The position numbers and the translations under genes are program-made. A DNA stretch of 5,894 nucleotides from positions 1-5,894 of the forward strand of contig DAIDKJ010000086.1 of the NCBI GenBank assembly GCA_027450105.1, written 5' to 3'. The stretch is from Ferrovum sp. GTDB taxonomy: Bacteria > Pseudomonadota > Gammaproteobacteria > Burkholderiales > Ferrovaceae. Shown here one piece after another: positions 1-5,800 of this stretch. Below the pieces are notes generated by a model. The model had not been told where the DNA came from, did no database searches, and was given only the letters and a program-made list of their open reading frames with translations. How positions within the stretch are numbered: position 1 is the stretch's first letter; each line of letters opens with the position of its first letter.

Positions 1-892
1 CAATCCCGGAAACGTGGGCCGAGGCGCCAAACGTGACGAACAGTATGCACGCCTCATCGAACTCGCTTGTCTGTACGGCAAGCCTGTGCGTATCGGGGTC
101 AATTGGGGCAGCCTCGATCCCCTCATGCTGGCGCGCTGCATGGATGAAAATGCCCGCCTTCCCGTGCCGGCTCCAGTGGCTACCGTGACCCGGGCGGCTT
201 TGGTGGCTTCGGCATTGGAAAGCGCGGCTTTAGCCGAACAGCTGGGGTTGCCTTCCCGGCAGATCGTGCTGTCCTGCAAGGTGAGCGGAGTTCAGGATCT
301 GATTCTGGTGTATCGGGATTTGGCCCGTCGCTGCCATTATCCACTCCATCTGGGATTAACCGAGGCGGGCATGGGGAGCAAAGGAATCGTGGCTTCCAGT
401 GCAGCCATGGGGGTTTTGCTGCAGGAAGGAATTGGTGACACCATCCGCGTTTCTCTCACCCCGGAACCGGGAGGAGACCGAACCCGGGAAGTAACCGTGG
501 CTCAGGAATTACTCCAGACCATGGGATTGCGTGCGTTTAATCCCATGGTGACTGCATGCCCGGGTTGTGGCCGCACCACCAGCACCTATTTTCAAGAACT
601 GGCAGGGAGCATCCAGAACTGGTTGCGCGCCCAAATGCCTGTTTGGCGGGTGCAGTTTCCGGGGGTCGAACATCTGCATGTAGCCGTGATGGGTTGCGTG
701 GTGAATGGTCCTGGTGAAAGCCGCCTGGCGGATATCGGCATCAGTTTGCCAGGATCGGGAGAGTTTCCGGTGGCCCCGGTATACGTGGATGGCGAAAAAA
801 CGGTCACGCTCAAGGGAGAAAGAATTGCCCAGGAATTTCAGGCATTGGTGCAATCCTATGTGCAGAACCGCTACGGTGCCCGGCAGGACTGA
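1..892 (+). CDS. ispG: 4-hydroxy-3-methylbut-2-enyl diphosphate synthase IspG (5' partial)
   Basis: IspG is the iron-sulfur enzyme of the MEP isoprenoid pathway that reductively converts methylerythritol cyclodiphosphate to hydroxymethylbutenyl diphosphate in the cytoplasm. The gene is cut by the window edge: the first whole codon is at 2 and the frame opens with NPGNVGRGAKRDEQ, a conserved internal IspG segment, so the GTG at 14 is an internal Val and not a start. About 296 residues are visible, with roughly the first 110 missing. GVNWGSLD follows the glycine-rich segment. The three [4Fe-4S] ligands are present: the CPGCGR pair (codons 557-559 and 566-568) and Cys of CVVNGPGE (695-697), with the fourth ligand Glu at 716-718. 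The second and third cysteines lie 43 residues apart against about 32 in E. coli, as in the longer IspG type common in Betaproteobacteria. Stop TGA is at 890-892. Identity is very secure. Confidence 0.97.
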   Translation, partial: NPGNVGRGAKRDEQYARLIELACLYGKPVRIGVNWGSLDPLMLARCMDENARLPVPAPVATVTRAALVASALESAALAEQLGLPSRQIVLSCKVSGVQDLILVYRDLARRCHYPLHLGLTEAGMGSKGIVASSAAMGVLLQEGIGDTIRVSLTPEPGGDRTREVTVAQELLQTMGLRAFNPMVTACPGCGRTTSTYFQELAGSIQNWLRAQMPVWRVQFPGVEHLHVAVMGCVVNGPGESRLADIGISLPGSGEFPVAPVYVDGEKTVTLKGERIAQEFQALVQSYVQNRYGARQD

Positions 893-896
893 GGTG
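891..896 (+). promoter_or_regulatory. Ribosome binding site of hisS
   Basis: GAGGTG matches the anti-Shine-Dalgarno complement over six bases and overlaps the ispG stop codon. It sits 11 nt before the ATG at 908 and 17 nt before the next in-frame ATG at 914, so it favours 908 as the start. Placement over the ispG stop suggests ribosomes finishing ispG could re-initiate on hisS; that part is inference. Confidence 0.6.
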
Positions 897-907
897 CTGC
901 AAAGACC

Positions 908-2227
908 ATGAATATGCAAAAATTTCAAGCGGTACGTGGCATGAATGATGTGTTGCCAGAGCAATCCGCTACTTGGGCACGACTGGAAACCTTCTTGAAA
1001 CAAGGCATGCAACAGTACGGCTATCAGGAGATTCGTACCCCTATTCTGGAATCCACAGACCTGTTCGTTCGTTCTATCGGTGAAGTGACGGACATCGTGG
1101 AAAAGGAAATGTACACCTTTGTGGATAGCCTCAATGGAGAAAGTCTGACCCTACGACCGGAAGCGACTGCTGCCTGCGTGCGTCTGGCCATTCAACATCA
1201 TCTGCTCTATAACGGCCCTCAGCGACTGTGGTACATGGGCCCCATGTTCCGTCACGAGCGCCCCCAAAAAGGACGCTATCGCCAATTTCATCAATGCGGT
1301 GCAGAGGCTTTGGGATTTTCTGGTCCGGATGTGGACGCAGAAATGATTGTGATGACAGCCCGCTTATGGGAGCGCCTGGGCTTGACGGATGTCCGCTTGG
1401 AGCTCAACTCGATCGGAGATCAGGCGGCCCGTCAACGCCATCGTCAGCGATTGTTGGCCTATCTTCAAGTACACCAGGAACAACTGGACGACGACTCACG
1501 CCGCCGCTTGCATACCAATCCCCTACGCATTCTGGATAGTAAAAATCCACAGATGGCGGCGCTTGTGGAAGATGCGCCCCGTTTGCTGGATGATCTGGAC
1601 GATAACTCCCTGCAGCACTTCGATGCCTTGCAGACCCTACTGAAGAAGGCTGGTTTGAGTTTTCACATCAATCACCGTTTGGTACGCGGTCTGGATTATT
1701 ACAACGCCACCGTATTCGAGTGGACCACCACCTTATTGGGTGCACAAAGCACGATCTGCGGGGGCGGGCGCTACGATACCTTGATTGAGCAGTTGGGAGG
1801 TAAACCAACCCCGGCCTGCGGATTCGCCATGGGAATGGAACGTTTGCTGGCCTTGATGGAGGCCAGCCAGCAGCACACGGCCGACCTCACAGGGCCCGAT
1901 GTCTATGTGATACACCAGGGCGAGCAGGCTGCTATCGAGGCCTTCGTGCAGGCGGATGTTTTACGCCAAAACGGGTTGAATGTCGTGTTGCACTGTGGCG
2001 GAGGGGCATTCAAACAACAATTCAAACGGGCGGATGCCTGTCGTGCGGCTTGGGCATTGATCGTGGGTGAAGAGGAACTCAGTCAGCAGCGTGTAACACT
2101 CAAGCCACTTCGCGGTCAAGGCCCTCAAAGTACCGTGACCATGCAACAGGCCCTTGCGCTCATCCGGCAAGAGCAACACAGTCCTCAGTTCTTTGGAAAT
2201 CTGGAAGACACTCATGTACGATCTTGA
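908..2227 (+). CDS. hisS: Histidyl-tRNA synthetase
   Basis: This class IIa aminoacyl-tRNA synthetase charges tRNA-His with histidine in the cytoplasm, as a homodimer. The 439-residue product is slightly longer than E. coli HisRS (424). The order is: N-terminal QAVRGMNDVLP (residues 7-17); TLRPEAT at 81-87; motif 2 around GPMFRHERPQKGRYRQF (111-127) with catalytic Arg115; the HisRS-specific LVRGLDYYNATVFEW (258-272) with Arg260; CGGGRYD (284-290); motif 3 GFAMGMERL (305-313); and an anticodon-binding domain from about 330 to 425. Having both histidine-specific motifs and motif 2 separates it from the catalytically inactive HisZ paralogue. The ATG at 908 has a ribosome binding site 11 nt upstream; ATG at 914 is the alternative. 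The 3' end overlaps the next gene by 14 nt. One oddity is ADACRAAW (375-382) in the anticodon domain, where most relatives have a Lys-x-Gly pattern after Ala-Asp. Confidence 0.98.
   Translation: MNMQKFQAVRGMNDVLPEQSATWARLETFLKQGMQQYGYQEIRTPILESTDLFVRSIGEVTDIVEKEMYTFVDSLNGESLTLRPEATAACVRLAIQHHLLYNGPQRLWYMGPMFRHERPQKGRYRQFHQCGAEALGFSGPDVDAEMIVMTARLWERLGLTDVRLELNSIGDQAARQRHRQRLLAYLQVHQEQLDDDSRRRLHTNPLRILDSKNPQMAALVEDAPRLLDDLDDNSLQHFDALQTLLKKAGLSFHINHRLVRGLDYYNATVFEWTTTLLGAQSTICGGGRYDTLIEQLGGKPTPACGFAMGMERLLALMEASQQHTADLTGPDVYVIHQGEQAAIEAFVQADVLRQNGLNVVLHCGGGAFKQQFKRADACRAAWALIVGEEELSQQRVTLKPLRGQGPQSTVTMQQALALIRQEQHSPQFFGNLEDTHVRS
2203..2207 (+). promoter_or_regulatory. Ribosome binding site of the yfgM-like gene
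   Basis: GGAAG lies six bases before ATG 2214, inside the last codons of hisS. It decides the start: the same frame is open further upstream to an ATG at 2154, but that would overlap hisS by 74 nt and add residues unlike the YfgM N-terminus. Confidence 0.6.
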
Positions 2228-2846
2228 AGAGCAGGAACAAATCGACGCGCTCAAAGCCTGGTGGGCTCAGTATGGACGTTGGGTCTGGTTGGGAGGTTTG
2301 TTGCTGATGCTGCTGGTCGGTGCCATCCAGGGTTGGCGTGCATGGCAGAATCATCAGGCCCAGAATGCCGGAGTGCTGTTTGAGGCAGTTCAGGGCGCCG
2401 TACTCCAGCGAGACATCACCAAATCCCTGCAAGCCGTTCAAGCCCTCGAGACCGCGCAACCGCAAAGCCCCCTGACAACTCGAGCAGCTTTTCTGGTGGC
2501 CGCACTGGCACATGAAAAGAGCGATGGGGCCAACGCCCGTCAAATGCTGCAATGGGTTGTCCTGCATGGCAAGGAACCTGCACTGGTGGATCTGGCGCGT
2601 TTGCGTGAAGCAGGCTTGCTGGCTGACGAAAAAAAATACGATGAGGCACTGCGTCTGTTGCAGGATAATCATGGGCCGGAGTATCTGGCCATGAGTGCAG
2701 ATTTGCGCGGAGATATCCTCCTGGCCCAGAACAAACCTGACGAGGCGCGCCAGTCCTGGCGTCAGGCTCTGGAAAAAACGCAACCCGTGGATGTGGTGCA
2801 TCAAATCGTGCAGGGCAAACTGGATGCTCTGGGAGGTTCCAAATGA
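2214..2846 (+). CDS. yfgM: YfgM-like tetratricopeptide inner-membrane protein (SecYEG/periplasmic chaperone ancillary factor)
   Basis: The 210-residue product matches the YfgM family. In E. coli YfgM is a single-pass inner-membrane protein, C-terminus in the periplasm, that associates with SecYEG and the chaperone PpiD and helps hand secreted proteins to periplasmic chaperones. The N-terminus, YDLEEQEQIDALKAWW (residues 2-17), is the family signature. A hydrophobic helix follows at about 23-41 (VWLGGLLLMLLVGAI core). The rest is helical with TPR-like pairs, the clearest at about 127-151 and 160-188 (GDILLAQNKPDEARQSWRQAL). The start at 2214 rests on the ribosome binding site and the conserved N-terminus. 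It overlaps hisS by 14 nt and bamB by 4 nt, so all three are likely translated in a coupled way. A run of eight A at 2629-2636 (codons for Glu-Lys-Lys) is a possible slippage site. Family assignment is strong; the exact role is inferred from E. coli. Confidence 0.9.
   Translation: MYDLEEQEQIDALKAWWAQYGRWVWLGGLLLMLLVGAIQGWRAWQNHQAQNAGVLFEAVQGAVLQRDITKSLQAVQALETAQPQSPLTTRAAFLVAALAHEKSDGANARQMLQWVVLHGKEPALVDLARLREAGLLADEKKYDEALRLLQDNHGPEYLAMSADLRGDILLAQNKPDEARQSWRQALEKTQPVDVVHQIVQGKLDALGGSK
2831..2836 (+). promoter_or_regulatory. Ribosome binding site of bamB
   Basis: GGGAGG is a strong Shine-Dalgarno sequence six bases before ATG 2843. It supports that start over the in-frame ATG at 2864 (Met8), which has no such sequence upstream. 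It lies within the last codons of yfgM. Confidence 0.75.
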
Positions 2847-4021
2847 CATTCTGGTCTCCACGCATGGCAGCGACAGCAAGGCTTTTCTGGGTCGCAGGCG
2901 CATTGTTGCTGGCCAGTTGCGCCGACACGCTGCCCGTAGCACCCTTGGCCCCTCTCAAACCCGCCATGGAAGCAGAGGTCGTATGGAAGCAAGGGGTTGG
3001 CTCGGTGGAACAAGCCATTCTCCGCCCGGTAATGGTTCAAGGTGTCCTGTATGTGGCGAACGAAGCCGGCGAGCTGCGGGCCTTTGATCCTGCCACTGGC
3101 AAGGAGATCTGGCGTGTCAAAACGCTCGAATCCTTTTCGGCGGGAATCGGCAGCGGCGATCAGATGCTGCTTTTGGGAAACAAGAAGGGCGAGGTGTTGG
3201 CTTACACCCTCAAGGGGGATTTATTGTGGCGCTCTCAGTTGAGCAGCGAACTGATGGTGGCTCCCCAGGCCGCTGATGGGGTGGTAGTGACGCGAACCGC
3301 CGATGGACGAATTTCAGGACTTGCCAGTAGTGATGGGAAACGCCGCTGGTCGGTACAGCGTCCCATGCCTGCTTTAGTGCTGCGCGGCATCAGCCAGATT
3401 GCCATGGAACGTGGCGCCGTGCTGGTGGGTTTGCCTGGCGGCAAACTAGTGGCACTGAACCTCGCGGATGGCAGTGTTGGCTGGGAAGCCACCATATCGA
3501 TTCCCAGAGGAGCTACAGAGTTGGAGCGCATCAACGATGTCGTGGGAACCCCCTTGTTTGGATTCCGGGACGTATGTACGGCCTCTTATCAAGGGAAGGT
3601 TGCCTGTCTGGATGTGGCCAAGGGTGAAACCATCTGGTCGACGGAACTTTCCGTGACCGGAGCCTTGAGCGCAGAGGGAAACAAGTTGTTTGCCACCACT
3701 GAAAAGGGGGATGTGGTTGCCTTGAATCGAACCAGTGGGAGCGTGGCCTGGAAGCAGGAAACGCTGGAAGGTCGTTATCCTTCGGCACCTCAGGCCTTCA
3801 ACGATTACGTGGTGGTGGGGGATGCTCAGGGAGTGGTGCACTTTTTGTCGCGTGCCGATGGCGTTGAAATGGGACGACTCAAAACGGAGGAGGTGGCCAT
3901 CATTCAACAGCCACAGGTATTGGATGACAATTTGATCCTGCTTACCAATCGGGATGGCAAGCTCTATGCTCTGGCACCTCATGGGGCTCAGTCGCATTGG
4001 CTTCCCTCCTGGTTTAAATGA
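2843..4021 (+). CDS. bamB: Outer-membrane protein assembly factor BamB (lipoprotein)
   Basis: BamB is the beta-propeller lipoprotein of the BAM complex; it binds BamA at the inner face of the outer membrane and assists insertion of beta-barrel proteins. The product has 392 residues, the same as E. coli BamB. Residues 1-25 form a lipoprotein signal peptide ending in a lipobox LASC with Cys26; the next residue is Ala, so no Asp retention signal holds it in the inner membrane. Eight propeller-type units of the form G-x-hydrophobic-x-A-h-x-x-x-x-G-x-x-x-W can be traced, starting near residues 76, 116, 155, 200, 251, 289, 330 and 372. The BamA-contact motif L-x-L-R is present as L178, L180, R181, and GATELERINDV at 223-233 matches the conserved loop. 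At the position of E. coli Asp248 there is Val234. The start codon overlaps the yfgM stop as ATGA. A PQQ dehydrogenase is excluded by size and the lipobox. Confidence 0.96.
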   Translation: MTFWSPRMAATARLFWVAGALLLASCADTLPVAPLAPLKPAMEAEVVWKQGVGSVEQAILRPVMVQGVLYVANEAGELRAFDPATGKEIWRVKTLESFSAGIGSGDQMLLLGNKKGEVLAYTLKGDLLWRSQLSSELMVAPQAADGVVVTRTADGRISGLASSDGKRRWSVQRPMPALVLRGISQIAMERGAVLVGLPGGKLVALNLADGSVGWEATISIPRGATELERINDVVGTPLFGFRDVCTASYQGKVACLDVAKGETIWSTELSVTGALSAEGNKLFATTEKGDVVALNRTSGSVAWKQETLEGRYPSAPQAFNDYVVVGDAQGVVHFLSRADGVEMGRLKTEEVAIIQQPQVLDDNLILLTNRDGKLYALAPHGAQSHWLPSWFK

Positions 4022-4061
4022 CGCCTGTCGTGTGTTTTCACCCTTGACCGAGTAACCCTCC
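4022..4061 (+). other. bamB-der spacer with weak translation initiation region
   Basis: This 40-nt spacer has no recognisable Shine-Dalgarno sequence; the best match is GAG at 4050-4052, nine bases before the der ATG. The bases just before the ATG are CCCTCC (4056-4061), which resembles the anti-Shine-Dalgarno sequence itself. An in-frame TAA at 4053-4055 rules out a start further upstream. There is no inverted repeat with a T run, so I see no terminator, and der is probably read through from bamB. TTGACC at 4044-4049 has no -10 partner at a normal distance. Confidence 0.6.
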
Positions 4062-5468
4062 ATGCTGCCTACCCTTGCCATCGTGGGTCGTCCCAACGTC
4101 GGCAAATCCACTTTATTCAATCGCCTCACGCGTTCCCGGGATGCTCTGGTGGCAGATTTACCTGGCTTGACCCGGGATCGGCACTATGGCCGTGCCCGTT
4201 TTGAGGCCTTCAATTATCTGGTGGTGGACACGGGGGGGTTCGAGCCCGTTGCTCGTGAGGGTATTTTGTGGGAGATGGCACGCCAAACCTTACAGGCCAT
4301 CGACGAGGCCGATCGGGTCATTTTTTTGACTGACGGACGTGCTGGCTTGACTGCCGGCGACCGTACAATCGCCGATACGTTGCGTCAACGCGGCAAGCAG
4401 GTGGTGCTGGCTGTCAACAAGGTCGAGGGCATGCGCACCGATGTGGTGACGGCCGAGTTTTACGAACTGGGTATGGGAGAGCCAATACCCATCTCTTCGG
4501 CTCATGGTGAAGGGATCTCTTCGTTACTGGAACTGGCGCTCAACGGGTTTGTTGGCGAAGCACCGGAGCACCACGTCGAACAAAAGGTCCCCCGTGTGGC
4601 CATCGTGGGACGACCCAATGTGGGCAAATCCACCCTTGTCAACCAGTTGTTGGGTGAAGAGCGCATGATTGCTTTTGATCAGCCAGGAACGACCCGGGAC
4701 AGTATCGAGGTGGCCTTCGAACATCACGGCCAGTCCTATGTCCTGGTGGACACGGCCGGGTTGCGTCGACAGGGCAAAGTATTCGAGTCGGTGGAGAAAT
4801 TTTCCGTCATCAAGACCATGCAAGCCATCGAACAGGCCAATGTGGTGGTCTTGACGCTGGATGCGCAGCAGGAGGTGTCGGATCAGGATGCGCATATTGC
4901 CGGTTTCATTCTGGACGCCGGCCGCGCTTTGGTGCTGGCGGTCAACAAATGGGACGGTCTGGAATCTTCGCGCCGCGACGTGGTGAAAAACGAGATCGCA
5001 CGGAAATTGGGCTTTCTGGATTTCGCCAACATCCTTTTCATATCGGCGCTGCGTGGTTCCGGGGTCAAGGGTGTGCTGCCGGCCGTCAACGCAGCCTACG
5101 ATGCAGCCATGGCGCGTTTACCTACCCCCCGGTTGACGCGTGTCCTGCACGAGGCCGTGACTCAGCATCAACCTCCCAAGGCTGGCCCGTTTCGTCCCAA
5201 ACTACGCTATGCCCACCAGGGCGGACATAACCCCCCCATCGTGGTGATCCACGGTTCTGCCGTGGCCCATATTTCCGAAACCTACCGTCGCTATCTGGAA
5301 AATACCTTTCGCAAAGCGTTTGAGTTACGGGGTACCCCGTTACGGGTGGAATTTCGCCAGGGGCATAATCCCTTTGCGGATCGCAAGCCCAAACCCTTGA
5401 CCGAATCGGAGGAGAACAGCTTGCGCCGCCAACGGCGACGCGGCCGCAAATTGTTTGGAAAGAAATAG
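4062..5468 (+). CDS. der: Ribosome-assembly GTPase Der (EngA)
   Basis: Der is an essential GTPase with two tandem G domains that binds 50S subunits and helps their late maturation. The 468-residue product has the full layout. First G domain: GRPNVGKS (9-16), Thr37 of GLTRDR, DTGG (56-59), NKVE (119-122) and SSAHG (145-149). Second G domain: GRPNVGKS (183-190), GTTRD (209-213), DTAG (230-233), NKWD (295-298) and SAL (328-330). A KH-like domain runs from about 355 to 440, followed by a basic tail ending RRQRRRGRKLFGKK (455-468). The two P-loops are also recognisably similar at DNA level (4081 and 4604 regions). The G4 motif of the first domain has Glu in place of the usual Asp, which I recall as common in Betaproteobacteria. 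The start at 4062 fits the family N-terminus although the ribosome binding site is poor. The gene contains runs of seven G (4232-4238), T (4321-4327) and C (5231-5237). Confidence 0.98.
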   Translation: MLPTLAIVGRPNVGKSTLFNRLTRSRDALVADLPGLTRDRHYGRARFEAFNYLVVDTGGFEPVAREGILWEMARQTLQAIDEADRVIFLTDGRAGLTAGDRTIADTLRQRGKQVVLAVNKVEGMRTDVVTAEFYELGMGEPIPISSAHGEGISSLLELALNGFVGEAPEHHVEQKVPRVAIVGRPNVGKSTLVNQLLGEERMIAFDQPGTTRDSIEVAFEHHGQSYVLVDTAGLRRQGKVFESVEKFSVIKTMQAIEQANVVVLTLDAQQEVSDQDAHIAGFILDAGRALVLAVNKWDGLESSRRDVVKNEIARKLGFLDFANILFISALRGSGVKGVLPAVNAAYDAAMARLPTPRLTRVLHEAVTQHQPPKAGPFRPKLRYAHQGGHNPPIVVIHGSAVAHISETYRRYLENTFRKAFELRGTPLRVEFRQGHNPFADRKPKPLTESEENSLRRQRRRGRKLFGKK

Positions 5469-5483
5469 TCGGTAGGTTTTAAA
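5455..5483 (+). promoter_or_regulatory. Possible sigma-70 promoter for hfq
   Basis: TTGGAA (5455-5460) and TTTAAA (5478-5483) are separated by 17 bases and each matches four of six consensus positions. Transcription would start near 5490, giving a leader of about 57 nt. A second -10-like hexamer, TAGAAT (5489-5494), is a better match by itself but has no good -35 at 16-18 bases; it would start transcription near 5501. The 79-nt spacer, wide next to the rest of this cluster, makes a separate hfq promoter plausible, but neither candidate is strong. Confidence 0.3.
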
Positions 5484-5497
5484 TCATGTAGAATCAA

Positions 5498-5539
5498 CCC
5501 CCTGCCAGAAGAAACTGACAACCAAAAACCACTCGGGGG
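5498..5539 (+). promoter_or_regulatory. hfq leader: possible hairpin masking the ribosome binding site, with A-rich ARN repeats in the loop
   Basis: CCCCC (5498-5502) can pair with GGGGG (5535-5539), closing a 32-nt loop. The G run is also the only Shine-Dalgarno-like sequence for hfq, eight bases before ATG 5548, so pairing would hide it. The loop is A-rich and holds consecutive A-R-N triplets AGA, AGA, AAC (5507-5515) and then more A-rich sequence, the kind of RNA that the distal face of Hfq binds. E. coli Hfq is known to repress its own mRNA through the 5' leader. Autoregulation here is inference from these two features. Only five base pairs support the stem, and if transcription starts near 5501 most of the C run would be absent. 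Confidence 0.35.
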
Positions 5540-5547
5540 CGCATCAC

Positions 5548-5787
5548 ATGAGTACCAAAGGGCAAATGTTACAAGACCCGTTCCTAAACGCGTTACGCAA
5601 AGAACATATTCCTGTCTCGATTTATCTGGTCAATGGAATCAAGTTACAGGGTCAGGTGGAATCCTTCGATCAGTATGTGGTCCTGCTCAAGAATACCACT
5701 ACCCAAATGGTGTACAAGCACGCCATTTCCACTGTGGTTCCAGCCCGCTCCGTTTCCATGAATCTGGATAATCCGCCGGAATCCTGA
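5548..5787 (+). CDS. hfq: RNA chaperone Hfq
   Basis: Hfq is the Sm-like hexameric ring that stabilises small RNAs and helps them pair with target mRNAs. The 79-residue product begins STKGQMLQDPFLNALRKEH and keeps the full Sm core, numbered one higher than E. coli because of one added N-terminal residue. Proximal-face residues are Gln9, Gln42, Tyr43, Lys57 and His58 of YKHAI; distal-face residues include Tyr26, Gly30 and Lys32. The rim reads RKEH (17-20) where E. coli has RRER, the form I recall from Neisseria and other Betaproteobacteria. The tail beyond residue 66 has only about 13 residues (E. coli Hfq is 102 in total), so the long disordered arm and acidic tip are nearly absent. It stands 79 nt after der, with its own possible promoter and leader. 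No terminator is seen directly after the stop. Confidence 0.98.
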   Translation: MSTKGQMLQDPFLNALRKEHIPVSIYLVNGIKLQGQVESFDQYVVLLKNTTTQMVYKHAISTVVPARSVSMNLDNPPES

Positions 5788-5800
5788 TGCGTTTGTGGCG

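Noticed and set aside
14..16. GTG at 14 as the start of ispG
   Set aside because: The frame is open to the window edge and the upstream codons encode NPGN, part of a conserved internal IspG motif, so the real start is outside the window.
509..1012. Antisense open frame of 167 codons across the ispG-hisS junction
   Set aside because: It overlaps conserved IspG and HisRS coding sequence, and its translation looks random.
2154..2213. Longer N-terminus of the yfgM-like protein from ATG 2154
   Set aside because: The added residues lie inside hisS, are unlike YfgM, and the ATG at 2214 has a well-placed ribosome binding site.
2160..2942. Antisense open frame of 260 codons opposite hisS end, yfgM and the start of bamB
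   Set aside because: It lies opposite well-supported genes, its translation is rich in Cys, His and Gln with no family pattern, and it has no ribosome binding site. It is a by-product of codon use on the other strand.
4044..4049. TTGACC as the -35 of a der promoter
   Set aside because: No -10-like hexamer lies 16-18 bases downstream; the sequence there is GC-rich coding sequence.
3446..4129. Antisense open frame of 227 codons opposite bamB and the start of der
   Set aside because: It covers the BamB propeller repeats and Der P-loop in antisense and resembles no protein family I know.
4081..4640. Repeated DNA around the two GRPNVGKS codon blocks
   Set aside because: It reflects the ancient tandem G domains of Der, and not a recent duplication or mobile repeat.
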